Assembly (NCBI RefSeq): GCF_029543085.1
Contig: NZ_CP119967.1
Coordinates: 1,390,501-1,454,500 of the forward strand
Source: Pseudomonas sp. A34-9
GTDB lineage: Bacteria; Pseudomonadota; Gammaproteobacteria; Pseudomonadales; Pseudomonadaceae
Direction of reading: 5' to 3'
DNA length: 64,000 nucleotides
Under the pieces are notes generated by a model. The model had not been told where the DNA came from, ran no database searches, and was given only the letters and a program-made list of their open reading frames with translations. A program made the translations under genes and the position numbers. Positions within the stretch are counted from its first letter, which is position 1. Each line of letters opens with the position of its first letter. Below, piece by piece: positions 16,172-24,731 of this stretch.

Positions 16172-17667
16172 TGGCGATCGGATTCAGCAACATCCCCGCG
16201 GACATTCGTGTACCGCTGTTCTATGCCGAAATGGACAACTCGGCGGCCAATAGCGCGAGCTCGACCCTGCGTCGTTTGATCGTCGCTCAGGTCAACGACA
16301 ACATCGCGCCTACTGAAGTCGGCAAACTGGTGTTGGTCTCCAGCGTAGCGCTGGCCAAAAGTATTGGCGGCCAAGGCTCGATGCTTGCCTCGATGTACGA
16401 GACCTTCCGCAAGGCCGACCCGATCGGCGAGATCTGGTGCCTGCCGCTGCACAACACCGAAGGCGCCATCGCCAAAGGCGTGCTGACCTTGACTGGCACC
16501 GCCACTCAGGCCGGCGTGCTCAATCTGTATGTCGGCGGCGTACGTGTGCAAGCCACCGTGGTCAACGGCGCTACCGCCGCACAAGCAGCCACCGCACTGG
16601 CACAGAAAATCAACGCCACTTCCGATCTGCCGGTCAGCGCTGCGGCGGCTGAAGGTGTGGTCACCCTGAACGCCAAATGGACGGGCGACAGCGGTAACGA
16701 CATCAGCCTGCAATTCAATCGCCTGGGCAAGAGCAATGGCGAAGACACTCCGGCCGGCCTGACCACTGCGGTCACCGCCATGACCGGCGGCGCCGGTGTG
16801 CCGGACCAAGTGGCGGCGATTGCCGCACTGGGTGACGAGCCGTTCGAATTCATCGCATTGCCATGGTCCGATCTTTCGACCCTCAACACCTGGCAAGCGG
16901 TCATGGATGACAGCACCGGTCGCTGGTCCTGGGCCAAGCAACTGTTCGGTCACGTCTACAGCGCCAAACGCGGCACGGTCGGTACGCTGGTCGCTGCAGG
17001 CCAGGCGCGTAACGATCAGCACATGACCATTCAGGCGCTGGAGCCGGGCGTTCCGCAACCGTTCTGGGTACAAGCGGCGGCACTGGCTGCGCGCACCGCG
17101 GTGTTCATCTCCGCCGACGCCAGCCGTCCAACGCAAAGCGGCAGCCTGCCGGGTGTCGATCCGGCGCCGGCCAGCGAGCGTTTCACCCTGACCGAGCGTC
17201 AGTCGCTGCTCAACTACGGCATCGCCACCGCGTACTACGAAGGCGGTTACGTGCGCATCCAGCGTTCGATCACCACCTATCAGAAGAACGCCTACGGCCA
17301 AGCCGACAACTCCTACCTGGACAGCGAAACCATGCACCAGTCGGCGTTCATCGTGCGCCGTCTGCAAAGCGTGATCACCAGCAAGTACGGTCGGCACAAA
17401 CTGGTCTCCGACGGCACCCGTTTCGGCGCCGGCCAGCCAATCGTGACGCCAGCGACCATCCGCGGCGAGCTGATTGCGCAATACGCCAAGCTCGAACTGG
17501 AAGGGCACGTCGAGAACGCCGAGCTGTTCGCCGAGCACCTGATCGTCGAGCGCGACGTGCAGGACCCGAGCCGCGTGAACGTGCTGTTCCCGCCGGATTA
17601 CATCAACGGTCTGCGCGTGTTCGCACTGCTCAACCAATTCCGTCTGCAGTACGACGACGCGGCTTGA
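16171..17667 (+). CDS. Contractile tail sheath protein (Mu gpL-like)
   Basis: 498 residues, the usual size for Mu/SfV sheath. Opening GFSNIPADIRVPLFYAEMDNS and the end DVQDPSRVNVLFPPDYINGLRVFALLNQFRLQYDDAA are typical of this family. A variable beta-rich insertion lies at about 105-200. The sheath wraps the tube and contracts to drive it through the outer membrane, so this gene defines the second particle as R-type/myovirus-like. An intrinsic terminator-like hairpin follows, which could set the sheath level relative to the next genes. Confidence 0.9.
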   Translation: MAIGFSNIPADIRVPLFYAEMDNSAANSASSTLRRLIVAQVNDNIAPTEVGKLVLVSSVALAKSIGGQGSMLASMYETFRKADPIGEIWCLPLHNTEGAIAKGVLTLTGTATQAGVLNLYVGGVRVQATVVNGATAAQAATALAQKINATSDLPVSAAAAEGVVTLNAKWTGDSGNDISLQFNRLGKSNGEDTPAGLTTAVTAMTGGAGVPDQVAAIAALGDEPFEFIALPWSDLSTLNTWQAVMDDSTGRWSWAKQLFGHVYSAKRGTVGTLVAAGQARNDQHMTIQALEPGVPQPFWVQAAALAARTAVFISADASRPTQSGSLPGVDPAPASERFTLTERQSLLNYGIATAYYEGGYVRIQRSITTYQKNAYGQADNSYLDSETMHQSAFIVRRLQSVITSKYGRHKLVSDGTRFGAGQPIVTPATIRGELIAQYAKLELEGHVENAELFAEHLIVERDVQDPSRVNVLFPPDYINGLRVFALLNQFRLQYDDAA

Positions 17668-17692
17668 TCAGCGCGTTTGACGGCAAGTTTTC

Positions 17693-17717
17693 AGCCCACC
17701 TCGCGTGGGCTTTTTTA
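17693..17717 (+). terminator. Terminator-like hairpin between sheath and tube genes
   Basis: AGCCCAC (17693-17699) and GTGGGCT (17705-17711) form a perfect 7-bp stem followed by six T. Confidence 0.6.
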
Positions 17718-17734
17718 TTCAAGGGAGTAACACC

Positions 17735-18082
17735 ATGGGTCAACTGATTGCAGGCACCTGCTACGTCAAGGTCGACGGCGCACAACTGACCATCAATGGC
17801 GGCTGCGAAGCCCCGCTGATGGCGGTCAAACGCGAAACCGTCGTGCCCGGTTTCTACAAGGAAACCGACATCGCGCCGTCGTTCAAAGTGACCGCGCTGC
17901 ACACCGCCGACTTCCCGCTGAAGAAGCTGATCGAAGGCACCGACATCACCGTCACCTGCGAATTCAGCAACGGCAAAGTCTACGTGCTGGCCGGTGCGTA
18001 CCTGGTCGAAGAGCCAGTCTCCAAAGGCGATGACGCCACCATCGAACTGAAATTCGAAGGCATCAAGGGGACCTGGCAATGA
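17735..18082 (+). CDS. Contractile module tail tube protein (Mu gpM-like)
   Basis: 115 residues with AAGGGAG upstream. MGQLIAGTCYVKVDGAQLTINGG and KVTALHTADFPLKKLIEGTDITVTCEF match the Mu/SfV tail tube family. Hexamers of this protein form the inner tube inside the sheath. It is unrelated in sequence to the other tube gene at 2065, so the window encodes two distinct tubes. Its stop overlaps the next start (ATGA). Confidence 0.88.
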   Translation: MGQLIAGTCYVKVDGAQLTINGGCEAPLMAVKRETVVPGFYKETDIAPSFKVTALHTADFPLKKLIEGTDITVTCEFSNGKVYVLAGAYLVEEPVSKGDDATIELKFEGIKGTWQ

Positions 18083-18375
18083 GCGGCGCCGTGAAGCTTC
18101 AAGTTGCGATCGAAGCTCACGGCGAGCCCCTGACCGAACTCGTCCTGCGCCGTCCGACGGTGCAGGAGGTGCGAGCGATCAAGGCGCTGCCGTACAAGAT
18201 CGACAAGAGCGAAGAAGTCAGCCTCGACATGGACGTGGCGGCCAAATACATCGCCGTGTGCGCCGGCATTCCGCCGTCGTCGGTCAACCAGTTGGATCTG
18301 GCCGACCTCAATGCGCTGAGCTGGGCCGTTGCGAGTTTTTTCATGAGTGCGGCGTCGGCGCCATCACCGACCTGA
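18079..18375 (+). CDS. Tail assembly chaperone E (Mu gp41-like)
   Basis: 98 residues in frame 0. Opening VKLQVAIEAHGEPLTELVLRRPTVQEVRAIKALPY is typical of gp41/P2 gpE-type tail assembly chaperones encoded between tube and tape measure. The frame contains T TTT TTC at 18336-18342 and ends at 18375, while the overlapping -1 frame continues to 18506. It should be made alone and as a longer E-E' form. Confidence 0.8.
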   Translation: MSGAVKLQVAIEAHGEPLTELVLRRPTVQEVRAIKALPYKIDKSEEVSLDMDVAAKYIAVCAGIPPSSVNQLDLADLNALSWAVASFFMSAASAPSPT

Positions 18376-18386
18376 TCGCCGTCGCC
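18336..18386 (+). promoter_or_regulatory. Programmed -1 frameshift signal (E to E')
   Basis: The heptamer T TTT TTC (18336-18342) lies in the right phase. Eight bases later GGCGTCGGCG (18351-18360) can pair with CGCCGTCGCC (18377-18386) with one T-T mismatch and a 16-base loop. P2 E/E' uses a similar T-rich slippery site. The -1 frame is open for 54 codons. Confidence 0.78.
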
Positions 18387-18506
18387 TATGACCTGGCCTG
18401 GTTCTGGAGGGTTGACCCCGAACAGATGATGGCCAGGCCACTGGATGTGCTCCGCGAATCGCTGGAGCACGCGCAACGGATCAATGCGATGCAGCAGGTG
18501 CAGTGA
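18342..18506 (+). CDS. E' extension of the contractile tail chaperone (made by -1 frameshift)
   Basis: The -1 frame continues HECGVGAITDLIAVAYDLAWFW... and ends NAMQQVQ, adding 54 residues for a total of about 142. AITDLIAVAYDLAWFWRV is typical of E'-type extensions, where a short helix rich in aromatic residues precedes 'MS.DEL' type ends. The frame has an upstream ATG at 18258 but no ribosome site. Its stop overlaps the tape measure start (TGATG). Confidence 0.76.
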   Translation, partial: HECGVGAITDLIAVAYDLAWFWRVDPEQMMARPLDVLRESLEHAQRINAMQQVQ

Positions 18507-20404
18507 TGGCAGACGAAGAGAAAAAAGTGAAAACGCCGGTGCTGATCACGGGCATCGATGAACTGTCGCCCAAACTCGGCGCCCTTCAAGCCAGGGTCGA
18601 GGGTTTCAAGAAAAATCTCGAACAGGCTGGCCTCGGCAAACTGGACATCAGCGGTCTGTTCAAGGGCGGCAGCGTGGTCACGCCGTTTGTGGAAGGGATC
18701 AAATCGGCGGCGGCGTTTCAGGGCAAATTGACCGAAGTCAGCGACACGGCAAAAGCCGTCGACCTGCCCGCTGCACCGAACGCCGCCGCGCAAAACATGA
18801 ACGTGTTCAGTGCGTCGATGGAAAAGGTGTCGGCCGCCGTCGATGCCGCACTGGTGCCGGCGGTCGGCGCACTCGTGGTCGGACTGGAACCGATGCTGAC
18901 CCAGTTCGGCAGCCTGCTCGCCGATAACCCGAAACTGGTCGAAGGCCTGGCGGCGGGGGCAATTGCTTTCTCCGCCATGCAAACCGCCGTCACCGGCATG
19001 ACCCAAGTGATGGACGTGATGAGCATGGTGCTCAAGACCAATCCGATCATGCTGATCGCGATGGGCATCGCGGTGGCGGCCGGTTTGATTTATGCCAACT
19101 GGACGCCGATCAGCGCTTTCTTCAAGGGGCTGTGGGAGGGCGTGAAAAACATGGGGGCGAGTGCGATGGCGACGTTGCGCTCGATCCTCGATTGGCGCCC
19201 GCTGGATGCACTGGCGGCCCTGTGGTCACCGATCGCGGGATTTTTCTCCGGGATCTGGGACAAGGTCAAAGCGGTTACCGCTCCGGTGATCGACTTTTTC
19301 AAAACGGTTTTCTCATGGACGCCTTACGGCATGATCCTGGAAAACTGGGGGCCGCTGACGGGACTGTTTTCGGCGATCTGGGAATTGCTCAAGGCCTTGA
19401 GTGTGCCGGTGATGGCGTTTCTCAGAAACCTGTTTGATTTCTCGCCGATGCAGATGATCAGCAGTGCGTGGGGCGGTGTTGTCACGTACTTCGAACCGAT
19501 GTTCGCCGGCCTGCGAAAAGTGGCGCAGTCGACTAAAGAGTTCTTCGTTTCGTTGTTCGACTTCTCGCCGATGCAGATGATCACCAGCGCTTGGGGCAGT
19601 GTCGTTGCGTACTTCCAGCCGTTGTGGGCGGCACTGCAATCGGCTGTGCAAAGCACCCGAGAGGCTTTGCGGACGTTGTTCGATTTTTTCCCGATGGAAA
19701 TGATCACCAGCGCCTGGGGCGGTGTCGTTGGATTTTTCGAACCGATCTGGATGGCACTGCAAACGTCAGTGCAACAGGTCAAAGGCTTTTTCACCAGCCT
19801 GTTCGAGTGGTCGCCGCTGGAGCAGATTGCGCAGTACTGGCAGCCGATCGGTGAAGTATTTTCGGCGCTGTGGGATGTACTGCTGGCGTTGTCCGCGCCG
19901 GTCGTGGATTTTCTGCACACCCTGTTCGAATGGAAACCGCTGGATCAGATCATCGAGAGCTGGGGGCCGATCACCGAGTGGTTCGGCGAGTTGTGGCAAA
20001 AACTGCAAACCGTCATCGCGCCGATCAAGGAACTGTTCGACGGTGGTTTCGCCGGACTGATCGCCAAGGTCACCGGCAAGGTCGAAACCCTGACCGAAGC
20101 GCAGCGCCAGACCAATGCCGAAGGCAAAGGTGAGTTGGCGCCTGCGTTTTTTGGCGCGACCCCTCAAACGTCGTCCACCGGGGCGTTGCAGGGCGGCTCC
20201 TTGCCGCAATCCTCTAGCGCGCTGATCCAGCAAAGCGCCGCCAACAACCGGACACAACTCGAAGGCGGCCTGACGGTGCGCTTCGAAAACGCGCCGGCCG
20301 GACTGCGCACCGATCAACCGCAAAGCAATCAACCAGGGCTGGCGCTGTCGTCGCGCATCGGCTATCGCTCGCTATCGGCAGGAGGTTCCAATGAACTGGC
20401 GTGA
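18506..20404 (+). CDS. Tape measure protein of the contractile tail
   Basis: 632 residues from ATG 18506; the GTG at 18503 is less likely. The N-terminal part is helical, followed by a hydrophobic segment (about 155-200, including NPIMLIAMGIAVAAGLIYAN). Residues 199-515 consist of nearly eight repeats of 41 residues built on W..(P/G)..(Y/F)F..(L/M)W, a helix, and LF.(W/F).P...I. The C-terminal region is polar and probably disordered. It sets tail length by spanning the tube. Overlap with the next gene is 14 bases. Repeat number may correspond to discrete tail-length steps. Confidence 0.85.
   Translation: MADEEKKVKTPVLITGIDELSPKLGALQARVEGFKKNLEQAGLGKLDISGLFKGGSVVTPFVEGIKSAAAFQGKLTEVSDTAKAVDLPAAPNAAAQNMNVFSASMEKVSAAVDAALVPAVGALVVGLEPMLTQFGSLLADNPKLVEGLAAGAIAFSAMQTAVTGMTQVMDVMSMVLKTNPIMLIAMGIAVAAGLIYANWTPISAFFKGLWEGVKNMGASAMATLRSILDWRPLDALAALWSPIAGFFSGIWDKVKAVTAPVIDFFKTVFSWTPYGMILENWGPLTGLFSAIWELLKALSVPVMAFLRNLFDFSPMQMISSAWGGVVTYFEPMFAGLRKVAQSTKEFFVSLFDFSPMQMITSAWGSVVAYFQPLWAALQSAVQSTREALRTLFDFFPMEMITSAWGGVVGFFEPIWMALQTSVQQVKGFFTSLFEWSPLEQIAQYWQPIGEVFSALWDVLLALSAPVVDFLHTLFEWKPLDQIIESWGPITEWFGELWQKLQTVIAPIKELFDGGFAGLIAKVTGKVETLTEAQRQTNAEGKGELAPAFFGATPQTSSTGALQGGSLPQSSSALIQQSAANNRTQLEGGLTVRFENAPAGLRTDQPQSNQPGLALSSRIGYRSLSAGGSNELA
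19100..20050 (+). repeat. 123-bp (41-residue) coding repeats in the tape measure gene
   Basis: Repeat units begin with TGG at 19100, 19223, 19346, 19469, 19592, 19715, 19838 and 19961, exactly 123 bp apart. Units 4 to 6 are most alike (SLFDFSPMQMITSAWG). The last unit is incomplete. Confidence 0.85.
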
Positions 20405-21626
20405 CCGTTTGTTGCCGGCATCCTTTCGCGGTGTCGGCTTCTGGATCGATCAGGCGAAAACCCCGGTCGGTCGCAAAGGCCAGTTGCACGAGTATCCGCA
20501 ACGTGACCTGCCGTACTTCGAAGACCTCGGCCAACAGGCCAGGATTCACGATGTCACGGCATTCATCATCGGTGCCGATTGCCTGGAGCAGCGCGACAAG
20601 CTGCTCAAAGCACTTGAAGCAGGCAGCGGTGAACTGGTGCATCCATGGCTCGGACGCCTGCAAGTCAAGGTCGGCGAATGCGACATGACCCACACCCGCC
20701 AGGACGGCGGGTTGGTGACCTTTGCGCTGAAGTTCTATCCCGATAAGCCGTTGCCGTTTCCGACCGCCACTGTCAGCACCCAGAAAGTCTTGCTGGCCAA
20801 GGCCGACACGTTGCTGGGTTCGGCGGTGGCGCGCTTCGAGCAGGCGATGACGCTGATCAAGGCTGCGCGGATCGGCATTGCCAATCTGCGCAACAGCCTC
20901 ACCGGGGTTTACGAGGTGATCAAGGAACAGCTCAAACCGTTGATCGAGCAGTACCGGCAGATCACCGAGCTGGTCAAAGCGGTCAAGGAGTTGCCCAAGG
21001 AAGTGGCGGCGGAATTCAAGGGTTTGCTCGGCGATATCAAGGAGCTCAAGGAATTCGCGAAGGAGGGCTACCGTGGCGTGATTGCCGACGTCTCCCAACA
21101 ACTCGAAGCCATCCGCAAGGCTGATGCGCCGAAGATCACCACCGGCAAGGACACCAACGCAGCAGCGCAGGCGATGGCCGATCTGGTGCAGGACACGATG
21201 CTGGTCAAAGTGGCGCAGTGGGTTGCGTCGATGCCGGTGGCGAGCCCTGCGGTGAAACTGTCGTCGACCCCTTCGGTGGCTCATCAGGCGGATCAACCGG
21301 TGACCCGTCAGGAAGTGCCGGTGACTGATGAGATGAAAGCTCTGCAGAAAGCTGTCGGGGTGGCAATTGATCCGATGCTGGACAAGGCCGACCCCAAGCA
21401 CCACCAGGCAATCAACGATGTGAAGGAAGCGCTGATTGCGCACCTCAAGGCCGTGGCGTCATCCGGTGTGCGACAGGTCAGTAAATCGTTCCAGGAAAGC
21501 CTGCCGGCGCTGGTCGTGGCTTACAAGCAATTTGCCGATGCCACACGGGTGACTGAAGTGACTCAGAGCAACGCGATGAACCATCCGGGCTTTTCACCCA
21601 ACGACGTGAAAGTGTCCAGGGAGTAG
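20391..21626 (+). CDS. DNA circularisation N-terminal domain protein (Mu gp43/N-like)
   Basis: 411 residues. MNWRDRLLPASFRGVGFWIDQ... to LPYFEDLGQQARIHDVTAFIIG is the DNA_circ_N signature, despite the name a tail/baseplate hub component in Mu-like phages. The remainder is long amphipathic helix with Lys/Glu-rich segments (QLKPLIEQYRQITELVKAVKELPKEV). It starts inside the end of the tape measure gene and probably links the tape measure to the baseplate. Confidence 0.82.
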   Translation: MNWRDRLLPASFRGVGFWIDQAKTPVGRKGQLHEYPQRDLPYFEDLGQQARIHDVTAFIIGADCLEQRDKLLKALEAGSGELVHPWLGRLQVKVGECDMTHTRQDGGLVTFALKFYPDKPLPFPTATVSTQKVLLAKADTLLGSAVARFEQAMTLIKAARIGIANLRNSLTGVYEVIKEQLKPLIEQYRQITELVKAVKELPKEVAAEFKGLLGDIKELKEFAKEGYRGVIADVSQQLEAIRKADAPKITTGKDTNAAAQAMADLVQDTMLVKVAQWVASMPVASPAVKLSSTPSVAHQADQPVTRQEVPVTDEMKALQKAVGVAIDPMLDKADPKHHQAINDVKEALIAHLKAVASSGVRQVSKSFQESLPALVVAYKQFADATRVTEVTQSNAMNHPGFSPNDVKVSRE

Positions 21627-21629
21627 ACC

Positions 21630-22676
21630 ATGAGCGAGATGGATAACCGCGTCACGCTGACGGTCAACAACCTGGAATACGGCGGCTGGAAAAGTGTGGA
21701 AATCACTGCTGATCTGGAGCGTCAGTTTCGTACCTTCAAACTCGACATCACCTGGCAGTGGCCGGGACAGACTGTCGATCAGCGAATCAAACCCGGCGAT
21801 CCGTGCGAAGTGAAGATCGGCAACGATCTGGTCCTCACCGGTTACGTGTTCAAGGCGCCGATTCGTTACGACGGCCGGCAGATCAGCCTGAGTATCGAGG
21901 GCAGTTCCAGGACTCAGGATCTGGTCGATTGCGCCGCCACCAACCGGCCCAATCAGTGGCAGGAACAACCGTTGCTGAGCATCGTTCAGGCATTGGCGAT
22001 GGAGTATTCGCTGATGGTGGTCAACCAGATTCCCGAGACCGCGCGACTGGCCAAGCACACGATCGTGCCGGGTGAAACGGTGTTCCAGTCGATCGACCGC
22101 TTGCTCTCGCTGTTTCGGGTGTTTTCCACCGATGACGAGCAGGGCCGGCTGGTGCTGGCCAAGCCTGGCAGCGGTGGCCGCGCGAGCGATGCGCTGGAGC
22201 TGGGCAAGAACATCTTGTCGGCCAACGCACCGATGGATCAAAGCCAGGTGTTCTCCGAATATCGGGTGATCGGCCAGCAGAAAGGCTCGGACAAGAAGAG
22301 CGGGGCGGCGGTCAGTGAGGTTGAATCAACGGCCGCCGATCTGTCTTTCAAACGTCGGCGTACCACGATTATCAACGAGGGCACGGCGCTGACCTTTGAG
22401 TTGGCCCAACAACGTGCGCAGTGGGAAAGCGCGACCCGCATGGGCCGGGCGCAGACCACCACCTATCAGGTGCAGGGCTGGCGCCAGTCCAACGGTGACT
22501 TGTGGCGCCACAACACGCTGGTGAAGGTCACGGATCCGGTACTCGGATTTGATGGCGACATGCTGATTTCCAAAGTGACGTATTCGCTGTCGGCGCAAGG
22601 TTCGGTGACCACGCTGCAAGTGGCGCCGCCGCACACTTTCGATCCCGATCCCACTCCACCGAAAAAAACCTCTTAG
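21630..22676 (+). CDS. Baseplate hub protein (Mu gpP/gp44, gpD-like)
   Basis: 348 residues. VTLTVNNLEYGGWKSVEITADLERQFRTFKLDI and the second-domain motifs (IPETARLAKHTIVPGETVFQSIDRLL) belong to the T4 gp27/P2 gpD-like hub family of Mu-type phages. It would form the trimeric hub onto which the spike docks. A REP-type inverted repeat separates it from the spike gene, whereas most genes here overlap. Confidence 0.85.
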   Translation: MSEMDNRVTLTVNNLEYGGWKSVEITADLERQFRTFKLDITWQWPGQTVDQRIKPGDPCEVKIGNDLVLTGYVFKAPIRYDGRQISLSIEGSSRTQDLVDCAATNRPNQWQEQPLLSIVQALAMEYSLMVVNQIPETARLAKHTIVPGETVFQSIDRLLSLFRVFSTDDEQGRLVLAKPGSGGRASDALELGKNILSANAPMDQSQVFSEYRVIGQQKGSDKKSGAAVSEVESTAADLSFKRRRTTIINEGTALTFELAQQRAQWESATRMGRAQTTTYQVQGWRQSNGDLWRHNTLVKVTDPVLGFDGDMLISKVTYSLSAQGSVTTLQVAPPHTFDPDPTPPKKTS

Positions 22677-22682
22677 GCCCTG

Positions 22683-22759
22683 AAAAGATCGCAGCCTTCG
22701 GCAGCTCCTACAGGTGTACGCCGATCTTATGTAGGAGCTGCCGAAGGCTGCGATCTTTT
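22683..22759. repeat. REP/BIME-like inverted repeat inside the tail operon
   Basis: Perfect 29-bp arms at 22683-22711 and 22731-22759 around a 19-bp centre. The family core GATCGCAGCCTTCGGCAGC recurs near 41100, 44290, 48800, 55680 and 61720. Transcribed, it would form a very stable hairpin between the hub and spike genes. Confidence 0.9.
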
Positions 22760-22790
22760 GACGTCGGCCCGTTTCTTACAGGAACCAAGC

Positions 22791-23300
22791 ATGAGCCTAC
22801 TGACACGCCTGCTGGCGCGCGGCACTGTCGTGCTCGCCAATTCGGCATCCAAGCTGCAATCGCTACAGATGCGCCTCACCGCCGGCGAAGTGAACGACGA
22901 CATGGAGCACTTCGAACCTTACGGTTTCACCAGCCACCCGCTGGCCGGCGCCGAAGGTGTCGTCACGTTCATCGGCGGCGACCGTTCCCACGCCATCGCC
23001 CTGGTCATTGCCGACCGCCGCTATCGCCTGCAATCGCTCGCTTCAGGTGAAGTGGCGATCTACACCGACGAGGGCGACAGGATTCACTTCAAGCGCGGGC
23101 GGATCATCGACATTGAAACCGCCACGCTGAACATTCGCGCCAGCAGTGCGGTGAACTTCGATACACCGGTGATTAACCAGACCGGAAAAATCGTCTCCAC
23201 CGGCGACCAGATCGCCGGCGGTATCAGCCAGATCAAACACGTGCATGTCGGCGTACAGGCCGGCAACGGCCAGACAGGCGCGCCGGCAGGAGGCCAGTGA
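22791..23300 (+). CDS. Baseplate spike protein (Mu gp45-like)
   Basis: 169 residues from ATG 22791; the upstream frame begins in the REP. The OB-fold part (VVTFIGGDRSHAIALVIADRRYRL) is followed by a beta-helix-like region and KHVHVGVQAG near the end. The His150-x-His152 pair matches the HxH tip motif that binds iron in Mu gp45 and P2 gpV spikes. It would form the membrane-piercing tip of the contractile particle. Its stop overlaps the next start (TGATG). Confidence 0.88.
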   Translation: MSLLTRLLARGTVVLANSASKLQSLQMRLTAGEVNDDMEHFEPYGFTSHPLAGAEGVVTFIGGDRSHAIALVIADRRYRLQSLASGEVAIYTDEGDRIHFKRGRIIDIETATLNIRASSAVNFDTPVINQTGKIVSTGDQIAGGISQIKHVHVGVQAGNGQTGAPAGGQ

Positions 23301-23698
23301 TGCTGATCAGCCCCAACCTCCATACCGCGCTGACCCGCGCCGTACTCATCAGCCTGTTCACCTGGCGCCGCGCCGCCGATGACGACGCCCTCGACGACGA
23401 CGAACGCTACGGCTGGTGGGGCGACAGCTTTCCCACCGTCGCCGACGACCGCATCGGCTCGCGGCTGTGGCTGCTGCGCCGGGTCAAGCTGACCCGACAA
23501 ACGCAGATGGACGCCGAGTTCTATGCCCGCGAAGCCTTGCAGTGGCTGATCGACGACGGCCACTGCAGCGCCATCGACATCATCAGCGAACGCCTCGACG
23601 CTCAGCGCCTGAACCTGCGCACGGTCCTGACCCTGGCCGACGGCGAACGTCTGGACATCAACCCCGATAACAGTTGGCAGGTGATCTATGCCGTTTGA
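23300..23698 (+). CDS. Baseplate protein GP46-like (wedge, gp25/gpW type)
   Basis: 132 residues. DDERYGWWGDSFPTVADDRIGSRLWLL is the core of the phage GP46 family, which fills the T4 gp25/P2 gpW role joining sheath and baseplate wedge. It overlaps spike and gp47 genes, so all three are probably made together. Confidence 0.85.
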   Translation: MLISPNLHTALTRAVLISLFTWRRAADDDALDDDERYGWWGDSFPTVADDRIGSRLWLLRRVKLTRQTQMDAEFYAREALQWLIDDGHCSAIDIISERLDAQRLNLRTVLTLADGERLDINPDNSWQVIYAV

Positions 23699-24731
23699 AA
23701 CCCCTTCGCTGCCGGTGCTGATCAAGCGCACCCAAAGCGACCTGGCCGGCGATTCGCTGCGCCAGTCCGATGCGCAAGTGCTGGCCCGTACCCTCGGTGG
23801 CGCCGCTTATGGTCTGTACGGTTATCTCGACTGGATTGCCGAGCAGATCCTGCCTGACAAGGCCGATGAATCGACCCTGGAGCGCATCGCCGCACTGCGT
23901 TTGAATCAACCGCGCAAACCCGCGCAAGTGGCCAGCGGCAGCGTCGGTTTTACCGCGACCGCCGGTGCGGTGCTGGACGTCGACACGTTGCTGCAATCGA
24001 GCGACGGTCGCACCTACAAAGTCACTGCCGCGCGCACCACGGTCAACGGCAGCAACAGCACCACCATTGCGGCGCTTGATGCCGGCAACCTGGGCAATGC
24101 CGACGCCGGGCTGGCGCTGACACTGGTGCAGCCGATTGCCGGCGTGATCGGCAACAGTTTTGTCGTGCTGGCGCCGGGGCTCAGCGGCGGCGTGGCGCGG
24201 GAAAGTCTGGAGTCACTGCGCTCGCGGGTGATTCGTTCCTACCGCGTCATTCCCCATGGCGGCTCGGCCAGCGACTACGAGACGTGGGCGCTGGAGGTCC
24301 CGGGCGTGACCCGCGCGTGGTGCCGTGGCGGCTTGCTCGGTCCGGGCACCGTCGGCGTGTACATCATGCGTGACGACGACCCGCAACCGGTGCCGAACGA
24401 CGAGCAGTTAGCCGAAGTGCAGGCCTACATCGAGCCATTGCGGCCGGTGACGGCTGAAGTGCATGTGCGTGCGCCGATTCAGGTACCCGTTACCTATCGC
24501 CTGAAGTTGACACCCGACACTAGCGCCGTGCGCGCTGCGGTCGAAACCCAACTGCGCGACTTGCACAACCGCGAAGCCGACCTCGGCGAGGATCTGCTGA
24601 TCAGCCATATTCGCGAAGCCATCAGCAGCGCCGCCGGTGAAACCGACCACGTGCTGACAGCCCCCGTGGCCAACGTCACGGCCAACGACAGCGAACTGTT
24701 GACCTTCGGAGGTTGCGTATGGGGGGCATAA
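23688..24731 (+). CDS. Baseplate J-like wedge protein (Mu gp47)
   Basis: 347 residues. SLPVLIKRTQSDLAG at the N-terminus and RVIRSYRVIPHGGSASDYETWALEVPGVTRAWC in the middle are diagnostic of baseplate J/gp47 proteins, counterparts of T4 gp6 wedge subunits. Starts within gp46 and overlaps gp48 by 13 bases. Confidence 0.88.
   Translation: MPFETPSLPVLIKRTQSDLAGDSLRQSDAQVLARTLGGAAYGLYGYLDWIAEQILPDKADESTLERIAALRLNQPRKPAQVASGSVGFTATAGAVLDVDTLLQSSDGRTYKVTAARTTVNGSNSTTIAALDAGNLGNADAGLALTLVQPIAGVIGNSFVVLAPGLSGGVARESLESLRSRVIRSYRVIPHGGSASDYETWALEVPGVTRAWCRGGLLGPGTVGVYIMRDDDPQPVPNDEQLAEVQAYIEPLRPVTAEVHVRAPIQVPVTYRLKLTPDTSAVRAAVETQLRDLHNREADLGEDLLISHIREAISSAAGETDHVLTAPVANVTANDSELLTFGGCVWGA

Noticed and set aside
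15883..17637. 584-codon frame antisense to the sheath gene
   Set aside because: Mirrors codon bias of the sheath gene; no ribosome site, no family pattern.
20214..21443. 409-codon antisense frame across tape measure and DNA_circ_N genes
   Set aside because: Spans two real genes on the opposite strand; composition is that of a shadow frame.
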